Positions 8,414-17,377 of a stretch of DNA of 64,000 bases are shown piece by piece (the stretch's first letter is position 1; the number at the start of each line of letters is the position of its first letter). The position numbers were made by a program, and so were the translations under genes. The stretch is from Deltaproteobacteria bacterium (GTDB taxonomy: Bacteria; Desulfobacterota; Binatia; UBA9968; JAJDTQ01). The notes below the pieces were generated by a model, which had not been told where the DNA came from, searched no databases, and saw nothing but the letters and a program-made list of their open reading frames with translations. The stretch is taken from the NCBI GenBank assembly GCA_026710965.1, contig JAPOQB010000272.1, positions 1-64,000 on the forward strand, read 5' to 3'.

Positions 8414-9327
8414 GCGCAATCCTGGAGGTCGCCCACGTCTCCAAGCGGTTCGCGATGGGCGGAGTGCTGTCGCGGCGCCACGTCGAGGCGGTGAACGACG
8501 CCAGCTTCGCCATCGAGGAGGGTCAGCCGGAGGTGTTCACGATCGTCGGCGAGTCCGGCTCCGGCAAGACGACGCTGGCACGCATGATGCTCGGCCTGGA
8601 GCTCCCCACCACCGGCGAGATCCGGCTGTCGGGGCGCAGTATGGCCGACCGCCGCGGGCGGGCCGCAAAGATCGAATTCATGCGCCACGCGCAGCCGGTG
8701 TTCCAGAACCCGTTCGAGGCGTTCAACCCGCTCAAGCGGGTCGACCGCTACCTGGACGCCAGCGCCCGCGTGCTGCTCGGCGCCCGCGGGCGGGGGGCAA
8801 TCGACGCCGCCATGGACGTGGCGCTGCACAAGGTGGGCCTGAGCCTGGCGGAGGTGCGCGGACGCTACGCCCACGAGCTGTCCGGCGGACAACTGCAGCG
8901 CGTCGCGATCGCCCGGGCACTGATCCCGAACCCGGAGATCCTGGTCGCCGACGAGCCGGTGTCGATGGTGGACGCCTCGCTGCGCATGTCGATCGTCAAC
9001 CTGCTGCGCGACCTGCGCGACAACCTGAACGTGACGGTGATCTACATCACGCACGACCTGGCCACCGCGTACTACATCTCCGACCGCATCATCATCATGC
9101 AGAAGGGCTACATCGTGGAGATGGGCCCGGCGCAGACGATCCTGGAGTCGCCCGAGCACCCCTACGCGCGCCTGCTCAAGGAGTCGGTGCTGCCGGTGGA
9201 CGACCCCGGCCGCGAGCGCGTGCAGGCCCCGGACCGGAGCCTTGCCCTGGCGGCCGCGGAGAACTCCGGCAGCGGCAGGCTGGTGCCGCGCACCGGCGGC
9301 CGCAGCGTGCGCATGAACGCGGAATAA
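8410..9327 (+). CDS. ABC transporter ATP-binding protein, DppF/OppF type
   Basis: A 305-residue second ATPase of the peptide-type importer, starting at a GTG in a GTGA overlap with the previous stop. Walker A is GESGSGKTT (residues 47-55), the signature is ELSGGQLQR, and Walker B is LVADEPVSMVDASLR, the form typical of DppF-like subunits. It closes the five-gene operon that begins at 3541; a convergent gene lies 24 nt beyond its stop. Confidence 0.92.
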   Translation: MSAILEVAHVSKRFAMGGVLSRRHVEAVNDASFAIEEGQPEVFTIVGESGSGKTTLARMMLGLELPTTGEIRLSGRSMADRRGRAAKIEFMRHAQPVFQNPFEAFNPLKRVDRYLDASARVLLGARGRGAIDAAMDVALHKVGLSLAEVRGRYAHELSGGQLQRVAIARALIPNPEILVADEPVSMVDASLRMSIVNLLRDLRDNLNVTVIYITHDLATAYYISDRIIIMQKGYIVEMGPAQTILESPEHPYARLLKESVLPVDDPGRERVQAPDRSLALAAAENSGSGRLVPRTGGRSVRMNAE

Positions 9328-9351
9328 CCACGCAGCAACGAAGCTCGGGGG

Positions 9352-10998
9352 TTACGAGTTGGGCTTGACCGGTGCCCGGCCGCGGACAAGGTGCCACTCC
9401 CGGTCCCCGGTCAGCTCTCCGAATGCCTCCTCGGTGCCGTCGGGCCATACCACGAGTACCGACGCATACGCCGCTTCGCCGAGACCAAAGTGGAGCGCCG
9501 TGTCGTTGCCGGCGCCGAGGCTCGAACCGCTCTTCACCTCCTGCATGCGCGGGCGCCCGCCGCCGGGCGTCACGTACACGCGTGCCCCTATTGCGTCGCG
9601 GTTGACCGGCGGTCGGCCTTCGAGCCGCACCGTCAGCCAGTGATTCGCTGTTCCCGCCAGCCCGGTGTTGCGATACAGGGTGAAGCCGACGTCAAAGTTG
9701 CCGACCACGAAGTCCACGAAGCCGTCGCGGTCGTAGTCGGCGTAGGCCGCGCCCATGGTCGGCTTCGGGCGCTGCTGCCAGGACGGCGGCGTGGCGTCGA
9801 CGTAGTTGCCGTAGCCGCGGTTGCGGTACAGCACGTTGGCGTGCGGAAACAGCAGCCCCGCCGACGAAGTGGAACTCATGAACCGCTCGGCGGCCCCGCT
9901 GGCCGCCAGGAACAGGTCGAGCCAGCCGTCGTTGTCGTAGTCGAAGAATGCCGTGCCCCAGCCGACAATGTTGCCGCCGCCTCCCCCTACCCCGGCCGCC
10001 TCGGTGGCATTGCGGAACCGCCCGCCAACGTTCTGCAGCAGCGTCATCGGTTCGCCCATGTCGGAGAAATAGAAATCCAGGTCCAGGTCGTTGTCGTAGT
10101 CGCCCACCGCGAGGCCCATGCCGTTGCGTACGGCGCCGGTACGCGTCTCGGCGGAGGCATCGCTCCAGCACCAGCCGCCGCAGCCCGGCCCGTCGTTGCG
10201 CCACAGCACGTTGCCGATCGGATGCTCGACCATGTCGTTGACCACGTAAACGTCGGGGTCGCCGTCGTCGTCGAAGTCGGCGAAGCTGGCCGCGAATGCG
10301 GCGCCGCGCAGCTTGTCGCCGAGCAGGGCGGAGACGTCCGCGAAGGTGCCGTCGCCGCGGTTGCGGTACAGCCGGTCGCTGGCCAGGGCGGCGGCGCGCT
10401 CGCGCGGGCACTCCGGGTAGCAGCGCCAGTTGGCCACGAACAGGTCGAGGAAGCCGTCGCCGTCGTAATCACCCCAGGCGGCGGTGGCGCCCTTGCCGGT
10501 GTCGCCTACCCCGGCGGCCGCGGTAACGTCGCGAAATCCGGCGCCGTCCTCGTTGCGGAACAGGACGTTGGCGCCGTTGGCTACCACATAGAGGTCGCGC
10601 CAGCCGTCGTTGTCGTAGTCGGCCCACACCGCGCCGCCGGTCCACGTTTCTGCCAGGACTACGTCGGCGGCCTGCTCCGGGATGCTGAAGGTGCCGTCGC
10701 CGTCGTTGCGGTACAGGATGCTCGGGCTCTGGCCGCCGGCCAGGAACAGGTCAACCCAGCCGTCGTTGTCATAGTCGCCCCAGGCCTGGCCGATGCCGAG
10801 GTAACCGCTGGTGAAGGTGTCGTGCACGAACTCGGCCCAGGAGCTGCGATGCGGCGCGTCGATGCCGGCCGTTTCGTTGGCATCCACGAACGCCTCCGGA
10901 GCCGCAGGCGCCTGCGCCGCCGCCGGCCACCCGGCCAGCGCGGCCGCTCCCAGAGCTGCCGCCATGAGTACGAGGCGCCCCGCCGATGCGCGCATCAT
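9352..10998 (-). CDS. secreted FG-GAP/VCBS repeat protein with ASPIC/UnbV end
   Basis: A 548-residue exported protein. The ATG at 10998 is followed by a basic start and a long hydrophobic Ala-rich segment ending AQA, a clear signal peptide; an upstream in-frame start would add 23 unlikely residues. The body is a series of calcium-binding-type repeats of the form GDYDNDGWVDLFL, building a beta-propeller as in integrin alpha chains. The C-terminal part (LTVRLEGRPPVNRDAIGARV) is the ASPIC/UnbV domain. Such proteins are cell-surface or extracellular and often found with carbohydrate-active genes; no catalytic role can be assigned. It is divergent from the sulfatase at 11082, with 83 bp between them. 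Confidence 0.88.
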   Translation of the reverse strand: MMRASAGRLVLMAAALGAAALAGWPAAAQAPAAPEAFVDANETAGIDAPHRSSWAEFVHDTFTSGYLGIGQAWGDYDNDGWVDLFLAGGQSPSILYRNDGDGTFSIPEQAADVVLAETWTGGAVWADYDNDGWRDLYVVANGANVLFRNEDGAGFRDVTAAAGVGDTGKGATAAWGDYDGDGFLDLFVANWRCYPECPRERAAALASDRLYRNRGDGTFADVSALLGDKLRGAAFAASFADFDDDGDPDVYVVNDMVEHPIGNVLWRNDGPGCGGWCWSDASAETRTGAVRNGMGLAVGDYDNDLDLDFYFSDMGEPMTLLQNVGGRFRNATEAAGVGGGGGNIVGWGTAFFDYDNDGWLDLFLAASGAAERFMSSTSSAGLLFPHANVLYRNRGYGNYVDATPPSWQQRPKPTMGAAYADYDRDGFVDFVVGNFDVGFTLYRNTGLAGTANHWLTVRLEGRPPVNRDAIGARVYVTPGGGRPRMQEVKSGSSLGAGNDTALHFGLGEAAYASVLVVWPDGTEEAFGELTGDREWHLVRGRAPVKPNS

Positions 10999-11081
10999 TG
11001 TGCCGTGCAAGGTACGGCCCCATCGTTTGCCGCTGCAAGGTGCTCCGTGGCAAGCGCCGTGTGGCATAATGCAGCATCGCC

Positions 11082-12557
11082 ATGAGAACGATCTTCATCA
11101 TCATGGATTCGCTGAACCGCCACTACCTGCGCTGCTACGGGAATGGATTCGCGATCACGCCCAACATCGACCGGCTGGCGCAGCGCGGGACGGTGTTCGA
11201 CAACCACTTTGCCGGCTCGCTGCCGTGCATGCCGGCGCGCCGCGAGATGCTGACCGGGCGGGTCAACTTCCTGGAGACGCCGTGGAGCCCGGTGCAGCCG
11301 TGGGACGAGTGCCTGCCGGCCATGCTGCGCGAGCAACGCGGCGTGTACAGCCACATGATCACCGACCACTACCACTATTTCCATTCAGGCGGCGAGGGCT
11401 ACAACACCATCTACAACTCGTGGGAATTTATTCGCGGCCAGGAGGGTGACACCTGGCGGCCGCTGGTCGAGGAGCCGTCCAAGCCGGAGGGGGCGCGCGG
11501 GCTGGAGGGGCCGTGCCGCTGGGGCTACTGGCGCAACCAGACCTGGGCTCCGATGGAACGCGACGAGGACTACTCGACGCCGCGCTGCTTCGAACGCGCC
11601 CTGGACTTCATCGACCGCAACCACGACGCGCAGGACTGGCACCTGCACCTGGAAGTGTTCGACCCGCACGAGCCGTTCGACTGCCCGGCGCGCTATCGCG
11701 AACAGTACGGCGACCAGTGGGACCGCTACCACTTTACCTGGCCGCTGTACGGCCGCCTCGATCCCGAGTTGGACGACGACGACACGGTGCGCCACATTCG
11801 CGCCTGCTACGGCGGCGCGCTGACCATGGCCGACCACTGGCTCGGCAAGCTGCTCGACAAGCTGGATCGGCACGGCATGTGGGAGGACACCGTGGTGGTG
11901 CTGACCACCGACCACGGCCACATCCTCGGCGAGCGCGGCTACTGGGGCAAGATGCAGATGGCGCTGTACGACGAGTTGGCCCACATCCCGCTGATCGTGT
12001 GTGCGCCCGGCGCCGCCGGCGGCGGCCGCGTGCAGCGCGCGCTGACCACCACCGTCGACCTGATGCCGACCTTCCTCGAACTGCACGGGATGGCGGCCCC
12101 CGACCAGGTACAGGGCCGCTCCCTGTGCCACCTGCTGGCCGCCGACGCCGACCACCACGAGGCGGTGCTGTACGGTGGCTTCGGCAAGGACGTGTGCCTG
12201 ACCGACGGCCGCTACCGCTACTTCCGGCAGGCGCTCCCCGACAGCTGGGTGCACCACCACACCATGATGCCGCGCGGCAGCCAGGACTTCCTGGCCGTGA
12301 ACCGGCTGCAGATGGAGTACGGCTACTTCCTCAAGTACCCGAGCGACCGCGGCTACCCGCAACTGCGCTGGCGGCAGCCCTCCGAGGCGGCGCTCGACGC
12401 CCCCGACTTCAACCTGCTGTTCGACGGCCAAACCGACCCCGGCCAACAACGCCCGCTCCGCGATGCCGCCGTGGAGAAGCGGCTGGCAGGCCTGCTCCGC
12501 GACCGCCTGGCCGCGTTCGAAGCCCCCGACTGCCAATACCAACGCCTCGCCCTATGA
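11082..12557 (+). CDS. sulfatase (type I, Cys-type)
   Basis: A 491-residue alkaline-phosphatase-superfamily sulfatase that would remove sulfate esters from sugars or other organic sulfates. The active-site motif C-x-P-x-R is present as CMPAR (residues 49-53); the Cys would be converted to formylglycine by a maturase that is not in this window. The N-terminal metal site reads FIIMDSLNRHY, and a second metal/catalytic block reads VLTTDHGHILGERGYWGK. No signal peptide is visible, so the enzyme is probably cytoplasmic, acting on imported sulfated compounds. The ATG has no strong ribosome-binding site. Confidence 0.9.
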   Translation: MRTIFIIMDSLNRHYLRCYGNGFAITPNIDRLAQRGTVFDNHFAGSLPCMPARREMLTGRVNFLETPWSPVQPWDECLPAMLREQRGVYSHMITDHYHYFHSGGEGYNTIYNSWEFIRGQEGDTWRPLVEEPSKPEGARGLEGPCRWGYWRNQTWAPMERDEDYSTPRCFERALDFIDRNHDAQDWHLHLEVFDPHEPFDCPARYREQYGDQWDRYHFTWPLYGRLDPELDDDDTVRHIRACYGGALTMADHWLGKLLDKLDRHGMWEDTVVVLTTDHGHILGERGYWGKMQMALYDELAHIPLIVCAPGAAGGGRVQRALTTTVDLMPTFLELHGMAAPDQVQGRSLCHLLAADADHHEAVLYGGFGKDVCLTDGRYRYFRQALPDSWVHHHTMMPRGSQDFLAVNRLQMEYGYFLKYPSDRGYPQLRWRQPSEAALDAPDFNLLFDGQTDPGQQRPLRDAAVEKRLAGLLRDRLAAFEAPDCQYQRLAL

Positions 12558-12602
12558 GAGGTGGTCAACCGACCCCCTTCCGCAGGACCGAGTGAGGCGC
12601 GG

Positions 12603-13442
12603 TCAACGGACGACGGCGAAGGTTGAGGCAGTGCCGGTGGCCGGCTGGTTTTCCAGGCGCGACAGGTAGTAGCCGACGTCGAACTGGTCGTCGCCGGTGA
12701 GGAATCGCCAGAACTTGATCCGGTTGACGATCTCCAGGCGATCCTCGTTCCCGTACCAGTCGTGGTCGCGCATCAGCACCCTGCCGATCTCCGGGTCGTC
12801 ACGGTCGGCCGTGTCCCACAGCAGCCGTTGCGGGACGGTCGGGTTGAGGCGCAGCTTGAACATGTACCGGGTCTGCCCTGTGTGGTTGGGCTGTGCGCAA
12901 TGCCAGATGCCGTGATGGACCACCACCACGGTGCCGGCCTTGCACACGATCGGGCACTGATTCAGGAAGTTGTGATAGCGGGCAATGTCGGACTCGCTGA
13001 CACGCCGGTAATGACTGCCGGGCAGAATCATGGTGCCGCCCATTTCACGCGGGGTGTCGTGCGGATAGTAGAAGAACTGGATGTCGAAATCGAGCCGCAG
13101 GTCGAGGATGTTGTCGGCGTGCCACACCTGGGCGATACCCCGTTCCGGCGGCACAATGTGGATGGCGTGGTGATCGAAGTGCGGATTCGGCCCCACCAGG
13201 CTGTGGATGACGCCTTGGATCTCCGGCAGCGAGAACACCGCGCGGATGCCCGGGTTGCGCGGCCACGCCTTGTCGAGCGTCGCGTCCGGGCCCCGCTCGG
13301 GGGATTCGACCGCACCGGATTCCATCTCGGCCAGCGCGGCGGCGTTCAGGTGCGCCGGCACCAACTCGTCGAAGCGCAGAAACCCGTCGGCCACGAAGTT
13401 GGCCATCTGGACACTATTGAGCAGGTGCTCTGGCGCTGCCAT
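12603..13442 (-). CDS. phytanoyl-CoA dioxygenase family protein (PhyH 1)
   Basis: A 279-residue Fe(II)/2-oxoglutarate-dependent oxygenase of the PhyH family, which hydroxylates unactivated carbons. The iron ligands look intact: an HxD pair in VWHADNILDLR near the middle and a distal His in HHGIWHCAQPNHTG, followed by an Arg that would hold 2-oxoglutarate. The start at 13442 has GGAGG six bases upstream; another ATG lies 6 nt earlier. Its start overlaps the end of the small upstream gene by 29 nt, suggesting coupled translation. Substrate unknown. Confidence 0.85.
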   Translation of the reverse strand: MAAPEHLLNSVQMANFVADGFLRFDELVPAHLNAAALAEMESGAVESPERGPDATLDKAWPRNPGIRAVFSLPEIQGVIHSLVGPNPHFDHHAIHIVPPERGIAQVWHADNILDLRLDFDIQFFYYPHDTPREMGGTMILPGSHYRRVSESDIARYHNFLNQCPIVCKAGTVVVVHHGIWHCAQPNHTGQTRYMFKLRLNPTVPQRLLWDTADRDDPEIGRVLMRDHDWYGNEDRLEIVNRIKFWRFLTGDDQFDVGYYLSRLENQPATGTASTFAVVR

Positions 13443-13737
13443 CGGCATCCTCCAGTTTCTCGAGAATGAACTCGTACTTGAGAAACGACGTATCGTAGCC
13501 CATGCCGGGATAGGCGGGAAACTGTTGCGGAAACTGAACCACCCGCCAACCGTCGCGCATCGCATCGACCACCGACGCATACGGCGGGTGGGAGGCGCTG
13601 CCGGTGGGGGCGCCGTAGCGGTTGTCCGCCTCCGGCACGTCCGGCCGCGGTGCGGCGCCGTCGTACAGCGACCAAGCCACTACCCGGCTGTTCAGATCGG
13701 AGTTGTGCAGGTACAGCACCAGGATTTTCTGCCTCAT
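13414..13737 (-). CDS. small protein of unknown function upstream of PhyH
   Basis: A 107-residue protein I do not recognise. It starts MRQKILVLYLHNSDLNSR, which would fit a Rossmann-like first strand, and continues with an aromatic-rich region (WRVVQFPQQFPAYPG) and an acidic end. No signal peptide or membrane segment is visible. The 29-nt overlap with the following PhyH gene and the 14-nt gap to the PIN gene upstream support a real, co-transcribed gene. It may assist the oxygenase, but that is a guess. Confidence 0.6.
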   Translation of the reverse strand: MRQKILVLYLHNSDLNSRVVAWSLYDGAAPRPDVPEADNRYGAPTGSASHPPYASVVDAMRDGWRVVQFPQQFPAYPGMGYDTSFLKYEFILEKLEDADGSARAPAQ

Positions 13738-13751
13738 CCGCGGGTGCACGC

Positions 13752-14159
13752 TTACAGGATAGTCCGAACGTGCGGGTATTCGACGATCTTGTCGTCCGAA
13801 GTGACCAAATCGCAATCGTGAATGCGGGCGGTGGCGACGATGATTTGATCAGCCGGGTCGCGATGAAACGATCCCGGCAAGCGAGTCGATTCAATGGCCG
13901 CCTCCGGCGTCAACTCCAAGAGCGTCACTCCCGGATAGGCAAGCGCCGTAGACATCCAATCCGGCAGTTCAGTGGGAAGCTCGATTCTTCCATACTCGTA
14001 AAGTTTCGCCACCTCCCAACAGGAGATGGCGCTTACGCCGATCAGATCGTCTTCATTGCGGCTGATGGCGGCATGCTGCGCGACGCTCAGCCGTCCGGTG
14101 TCGAGCGTCCACCACACCCATATGTGCGTGTCGACCACGATCACCTGCCGACAGCCCAC
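13752..14159 (-). CDS. PIN-domain ribonuclease, VapC-like toxin
   Basis: A 135-residue PIN-domain protein, a Mg-dependent RNase fold. The first acidic residue lies in VIVVDTHIWVWW (D10), a second in the ISCWEVAKL helix, and the third and fourth in the DPADQIIVATA block, followed by LVTSDDKI. This is the layout of VapC toxins. No small DNA-binding VapB antitoxin precedes it. Instead its start overlaps by 19 nt the end of a gene for a PD-(D/E)XK-like protein. The start could also be a GTG a few codons later. Confidence 0.85.
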   Translation of the reverse strand: MGCRQVIVVDTHIWVWWTLDTGRLSVAQHAAISRNEDDLIGVSAISCWEVAKLYEYGRIELPTELPDWMSTALAYPGVTLLELTPEAAIESTRLPGSFHRDPADQIIVATARIHDCDLVTSDDKIVEYPHVRTIL

Positions 14160-14659
14160 TCATCCTCGGCAACGGCGTCGTACGGGCGGTCATACCGATA
14201 CCGGGCACCACGGAGAGGATAGATTCTTCCTTTCGTTGAAATCGCAGCAGCGCGCCATCTAGGCTCACGGACCAGTCGATAGTGGGCATCGTATTCCAGG
14301 ATGTAGATCCGAGGCGTGGCGCTGTCGATGTCCACGACGCGATACAGCCTTGCCGCACGACTCTCCAGTGCTTCGTAGCACTGCTGGCTGGAAACCTTCA
14401 ATTTCCCCCACGAAATCCCTGTATCTTTGGTGCCCTTTACCTCGATCCTCTCAGTCTCACGGCCAACCGACACCCGCAGGTCTGCACCGTTGTTGTCCAG
14501 TTCTATGTTCACCTCACTCCCATGTTTTTGGTGGAGGTACATACGAACGATGTGTTCAGCCTTCTTGCCCGGCGAGCAATCGGCGATGGACCGCCGTTCA
14601 GATATGCTCAGGCGTACTTCAATCGGATCCGGGAGAACATCTCTGTTTACGCGTGTCAC
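14141..14659 (-). CDS. PD-(D/E)XK nuclease-like protein paired with PIN gene
   Basis: A 172-residue protein with a likely restriction-endonuclease fold: D60 in NNGADLRVSV and E73/K75 in RIEVKGTK give the D-(x)n-ExK pattern. The later text (SSQQCYEALESRAARLYRVV) resembles the DUF3883-type nuclease-like domains that follow such a core, but I cannot assign a family firmly. GTG start with GAGGA about 5 nt upstream. It overlaps the PIN gene by 19 nt in the place where an antitoxin normally sits. Base composition is lower in GC than the neighbours. It could be an antitoxin-like partner, or a nuclease co-transcribed with a toxin. Confidence 0.65.
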   Translation of the reverse strand: MTRVNRDVLPDPIEVRLSISERRSIADCSPGKKAEHIVRMYLHQKHGSEVNIELDNNGADLRVSVGRETERIEVKGTKDTGISWGKLKVSSQQCYEALESRAARLYRVVDIDSATPRIYILEYDAHYRLVREPRWRAAAISTKGRIYPLRGARYRYDRPYDAVAEDEWAVGR

Positions 14660-14722
14660 GGTGATCCTCGGGCCATAATGTACCAGTGAATCTCTCTCTT
14701 TCTCCAGCTCGCCGAAAATGCT

Positions 14723-17290
14723 CTAGTGCTCGTGGTGGGAGGCGTGGTCGTGCAGCGGGGTGTGCTGGTGGAACACGCCGTGGCGGTGCATGGTCTGGTG
14801 CAGGCGATTCCAGGCGCCTTCCAGGGTGGCGCGGAGCTGGCGGTAGCGGCGCGCGTCGGGGCGCGGGGCGATGGTGTCGACGTAGGCCAGGGCGCCCTCG
14901 ATCTGGTCGAGGATCAGGCCGGCATCGTGCGCCGAGAACGGGCGCGCGCCGCCTACCCTTACCTGCACTGCGCTGGTGTGGGCGGCGATGTCGTCGTCGT
15001 GCCCGCCGCGGTAGCTGCCGCGCACGCGCAGGGCCAGCCAGGACGAGTCCGCCATGCGCACGGATGCACTGCCGGAGAGGGCCAGCGCGCCGCCGGCGTC
15101 GACCTGTTCCGCCACGACGCCGCCATGGACCAACTCCACGCTCGCGATCGGCACGGCGACCGACTCCACGCGCCACTGGACGCTGACCGTGCCGCCGCCG
15201 GGAGGCAGTTCCACGGTGGCGCCCGGCGGCCTGCCCTCGACGGTCAGCTCGGCCAGCGGCCCCACGGTGACGAAGGTGTTGCCCGCGCGCAGCGCCGCCA
15301 TCCAGTTGTCGTAGGTGAACTCGAGCTCGCCGAGCTGCGTGTAGGTGCGCACGCCGCCCAACTGGGAGGCGGCGGCCATCTTGTCGGAGCCGCCCACCAC
15401 CGGCAGCAGGTAGCCGAGGTTCAGGTAGCGGTACCAGTCGGCGATTCCGTACGGGTTGAGTTGGCCTTCGCACGGGTTGAAGGTCATCATCTCCATGGCG
15501 TCCACCACCCCGAGCACGATGTCGGCGGCGCGCTCGCACTGCGGGTTGGGAGCGTGCGGCATCACCACCAAGCCGCCCTGCTGCAGGCAGCGGGTGGCCC
15601 AGTCCGCCATGGTCACCTCCTGCGGGTCGCCGATCGCCGACTCCGACGGCCCGCCGGTGCACAGCGGATGGATCATGGCGCCGGCGTAGCCGAGCAGGGA
15701 GATGTGGCCGAGCACCTGCATGCGGTTCTCGGTGCCCACCCGCACCAGGAACTCGCCGCTGCCGCCGAAGTCGCGCGCGCCCAGGGTGGTGGCGCCGTCG
15801 AAGTCGGAGACGTTGCTGAACATCTCGCCCCACTGGCTGGCCAGCAGGTTGACCACGTTTACGCCCTCGGCGGCACCTTCCAGCAGGGCGGTTTGCGGGC
15901 TCAGGAAGTGGACGTGGGTGTCGGCGGTCACCCAGCCGCGTTCACGCCAGCGCAGCACGCGCTCCAACTCGAAGGTCAGCTCCCGGGTCTGCGGCGTCAC
16001 GGTGACGCGGGTGCGCAGCGGGCGCACCTCGTAGCCGCGGCAGATCTCCACGAACACTTCGCCGAGCGGCAGGTCGGCTACACACTCGCCCGGTATGTAA
16101 GCGTATTGGTTGAGGCCGTTCACGAACTCGCCGTAGTTGTCCTCAAACCAGTTGCCGTTGACGGTGCGGTGGTTGCCCTTGGGCGGCAGGTACTCGCCGG
16201 CGGCGCCGTGCAGGTGCAGGCGCACCGCGACCGGTTGCGGCGAGCCGCGCTCGGTCACCGTGATCTTCACCGGGCGCTCGGCAGCCGCCACCGCCGATGC
16301 GTACGACGCGCCGGCCCCCTCCGACACCTCGCCGGCCAGTTCCTGAAGCGACACGGCGCGGTCGCCCAAGTACAGCTTGGCGGCGGGATGGGCGGCGTAC
16401 TCCACCAGCGCCCGCGCGGCAGACGCGGCCGGCTGCACGTTGGGCGTGCCGGAGCGCCACGCCGATTCGTCGTAGTCCAGCGCTCGGCGGGCGGAGATCA
16501 CCGTGCCGAGGTCGATGTCCACGCCTTCCAGCTCGCCGGCTCCGTTGAAGCTCATCCCCGGCGCAAGATCAACGACCAGCTTGCGGCGGGTGCCGGGGCG
16601 CAGCGGGTGATCGGTCAACTCGGTGGCGGCGATGCCGTACACGGCGCACGGCTCGCCGGCGGGCCGCAGCTCCACGGCGTCGATGGCGCGGTCGGGATGC
16701 GGGTTGGGCAGCGCGTACAGCCAGCCGCCCGGGCCGGCGTCGCGCCCGGAACCGTGCCGGGTCTCACCGCGGCCATACGCTGCCGCCGGGCTGCGCCCCG
16801 CCGCCTGGTCCTCCGCCGAAGACGCGATAACCTGATCGGCCAGCAGCGGAATCGCGGCAAACGGGCTGGCGCCCCAGCCGATGCGCGCCTGCTGGATGGC
16901 GAAACGGCGCCGGATGGCGTGCACGTGCTCGGTTCCATCTGCGTAGCGCAGCACGTAGTTGGCCACGTGATCGCCGAGTTCATTACCGTCGGCGTCGGAG
17001 TCGGCAAAGCCGGACAGGTAGGTGGAGGCGCGGTCGGCGACGTAGTGAACGAACACCAGGTAGCGCGCAGTAAGGCCGGCGGCGACACTGACCGGCTCTT
17101 CGTCCACCAGCACCACGTTGGCGGCGCCGGCCGGACCGAGGAGGAACGGGATGCCGCGAAATCCCTGGGCGCCGAAGGCCCGTTCCAGCGCGGGCGGCGG
17201 CGCGAGCGCGTCCGGCAACGCCGCTCGGTCGGCGTTGCAAGCATTGTTCAACGGCAGCGGCAGAAAGCGGTCCGATGCTGGTACGGACAT
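14723..17290 (-). CDS. CehA/McbA family metallohydrolase
   Basis: An 855-residue protein whose second half is a PHP-type metal-dependent hydrolase like CehA/McbA (carbaryl hydrolase family). The metal-binding start is WVTADTHVHFLSPQT (about residues 455-470); further His/Asp residues occur in VVMPHAPNP and VVGGSDKMAAA. The first half (about 450 residues) is a beta-rich region with no domain I can name. No signal peptide is visible. The natural substrate cannot be inferred; related genes lie in glycan- and xenobiotic-degradation clusters. It is divergent from the DUF4143 gene across 87 bp. Confidence 0.8.
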   Translation of the reverse strand: MSVPASDRFLPLPLNNACNADRAALPDALAPPPALERAFGAQGFRGIPFLLGPAGAANVVLVDEEPVSVAAGLTARYLVFVHYVADRASTYLSGFADSDADGNELGDHVANYVLRYADGTEHVHAIRRRFAIQQARIGWGASPFAAIPLLADQVIASSAEDQAAGRSPAAAYGRGETRHGSGRDAGPGGWLYALPNPHPDRAIDAVELRPAGEPCAVYGIAATELTDHPLRPGTRRKLVVDLAPGMSFNGAGELEGVDIDLGTVISARRALDYDESAWRSGTPNVQPAASAARALVEYAAHPAAKLYLGDRAVSLQELAGEVSEGAGASYASAVAAAERPVKITVTERGSPQPVAVRLHLHGAAGEYLPPKGNHRTVNGNWFEDNYGEFVNGLNQYAYIPGECVADLPLGEVFVEICRGYEVRPLRTRVTVTPQTRELTFELERVLRWRERGWVTADTHVHFLSPQTALLEGAAEGVNVVNLLASQWGEMFSNVSDFDGATTLGARDFGGSGEFLVRVGTENRMQVLGHISLLGYAGAMIHPLCTGGPSESAIGDPQEVTMADWATRCLQQGGLVVMPHAPNPQCERAADIVLGVVDAMEMMTFNPCEGQLNPYGIADWYRYLNLGYLLPVVGGSDKMAAASQLGGVRTYTQLGELEFTYDNWMAALRAGNTFVTVGPLAELTVEGRPPGATVELPPGGGTVSVQWRVESVAVPIASVELVHGGVVAEQVDAGGALALSGSASVRMADSSWLALRVRGSYRGGHDDDIAAHTSAVQVRVGGARPFSAHDAGLILDQIEGALAYVDTIAPRPDARRYRQLRATLEGAWNRLHQTMHRHGVFHQHTPLHDHASHHEH

Positions 17291-17377
17291 GACGCCATCA
17301 TATCAATTTGTTGTGACGATGACTCGACAACACACCTGCAATGGTTTGCGGTATGATGAAAACTATTGGGGATAGAC

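Noticed and set aside
14726-17356. Very long open frame (876 codons) on the + strand opposite the CehA gene
   Set aside because: It is an antisense shadow of a real 855-residue gene in high-GC DNA. Its text is Val/Ala/Gly/His-rich without domain motifs.
17324-17357. Promoter for the DUF4143 gene (TCGACA ... TATGAT)
   Set aside because: The -10 match is good but the spacing of 22 nt is outside the normal range, so it is not reported as a promoter.
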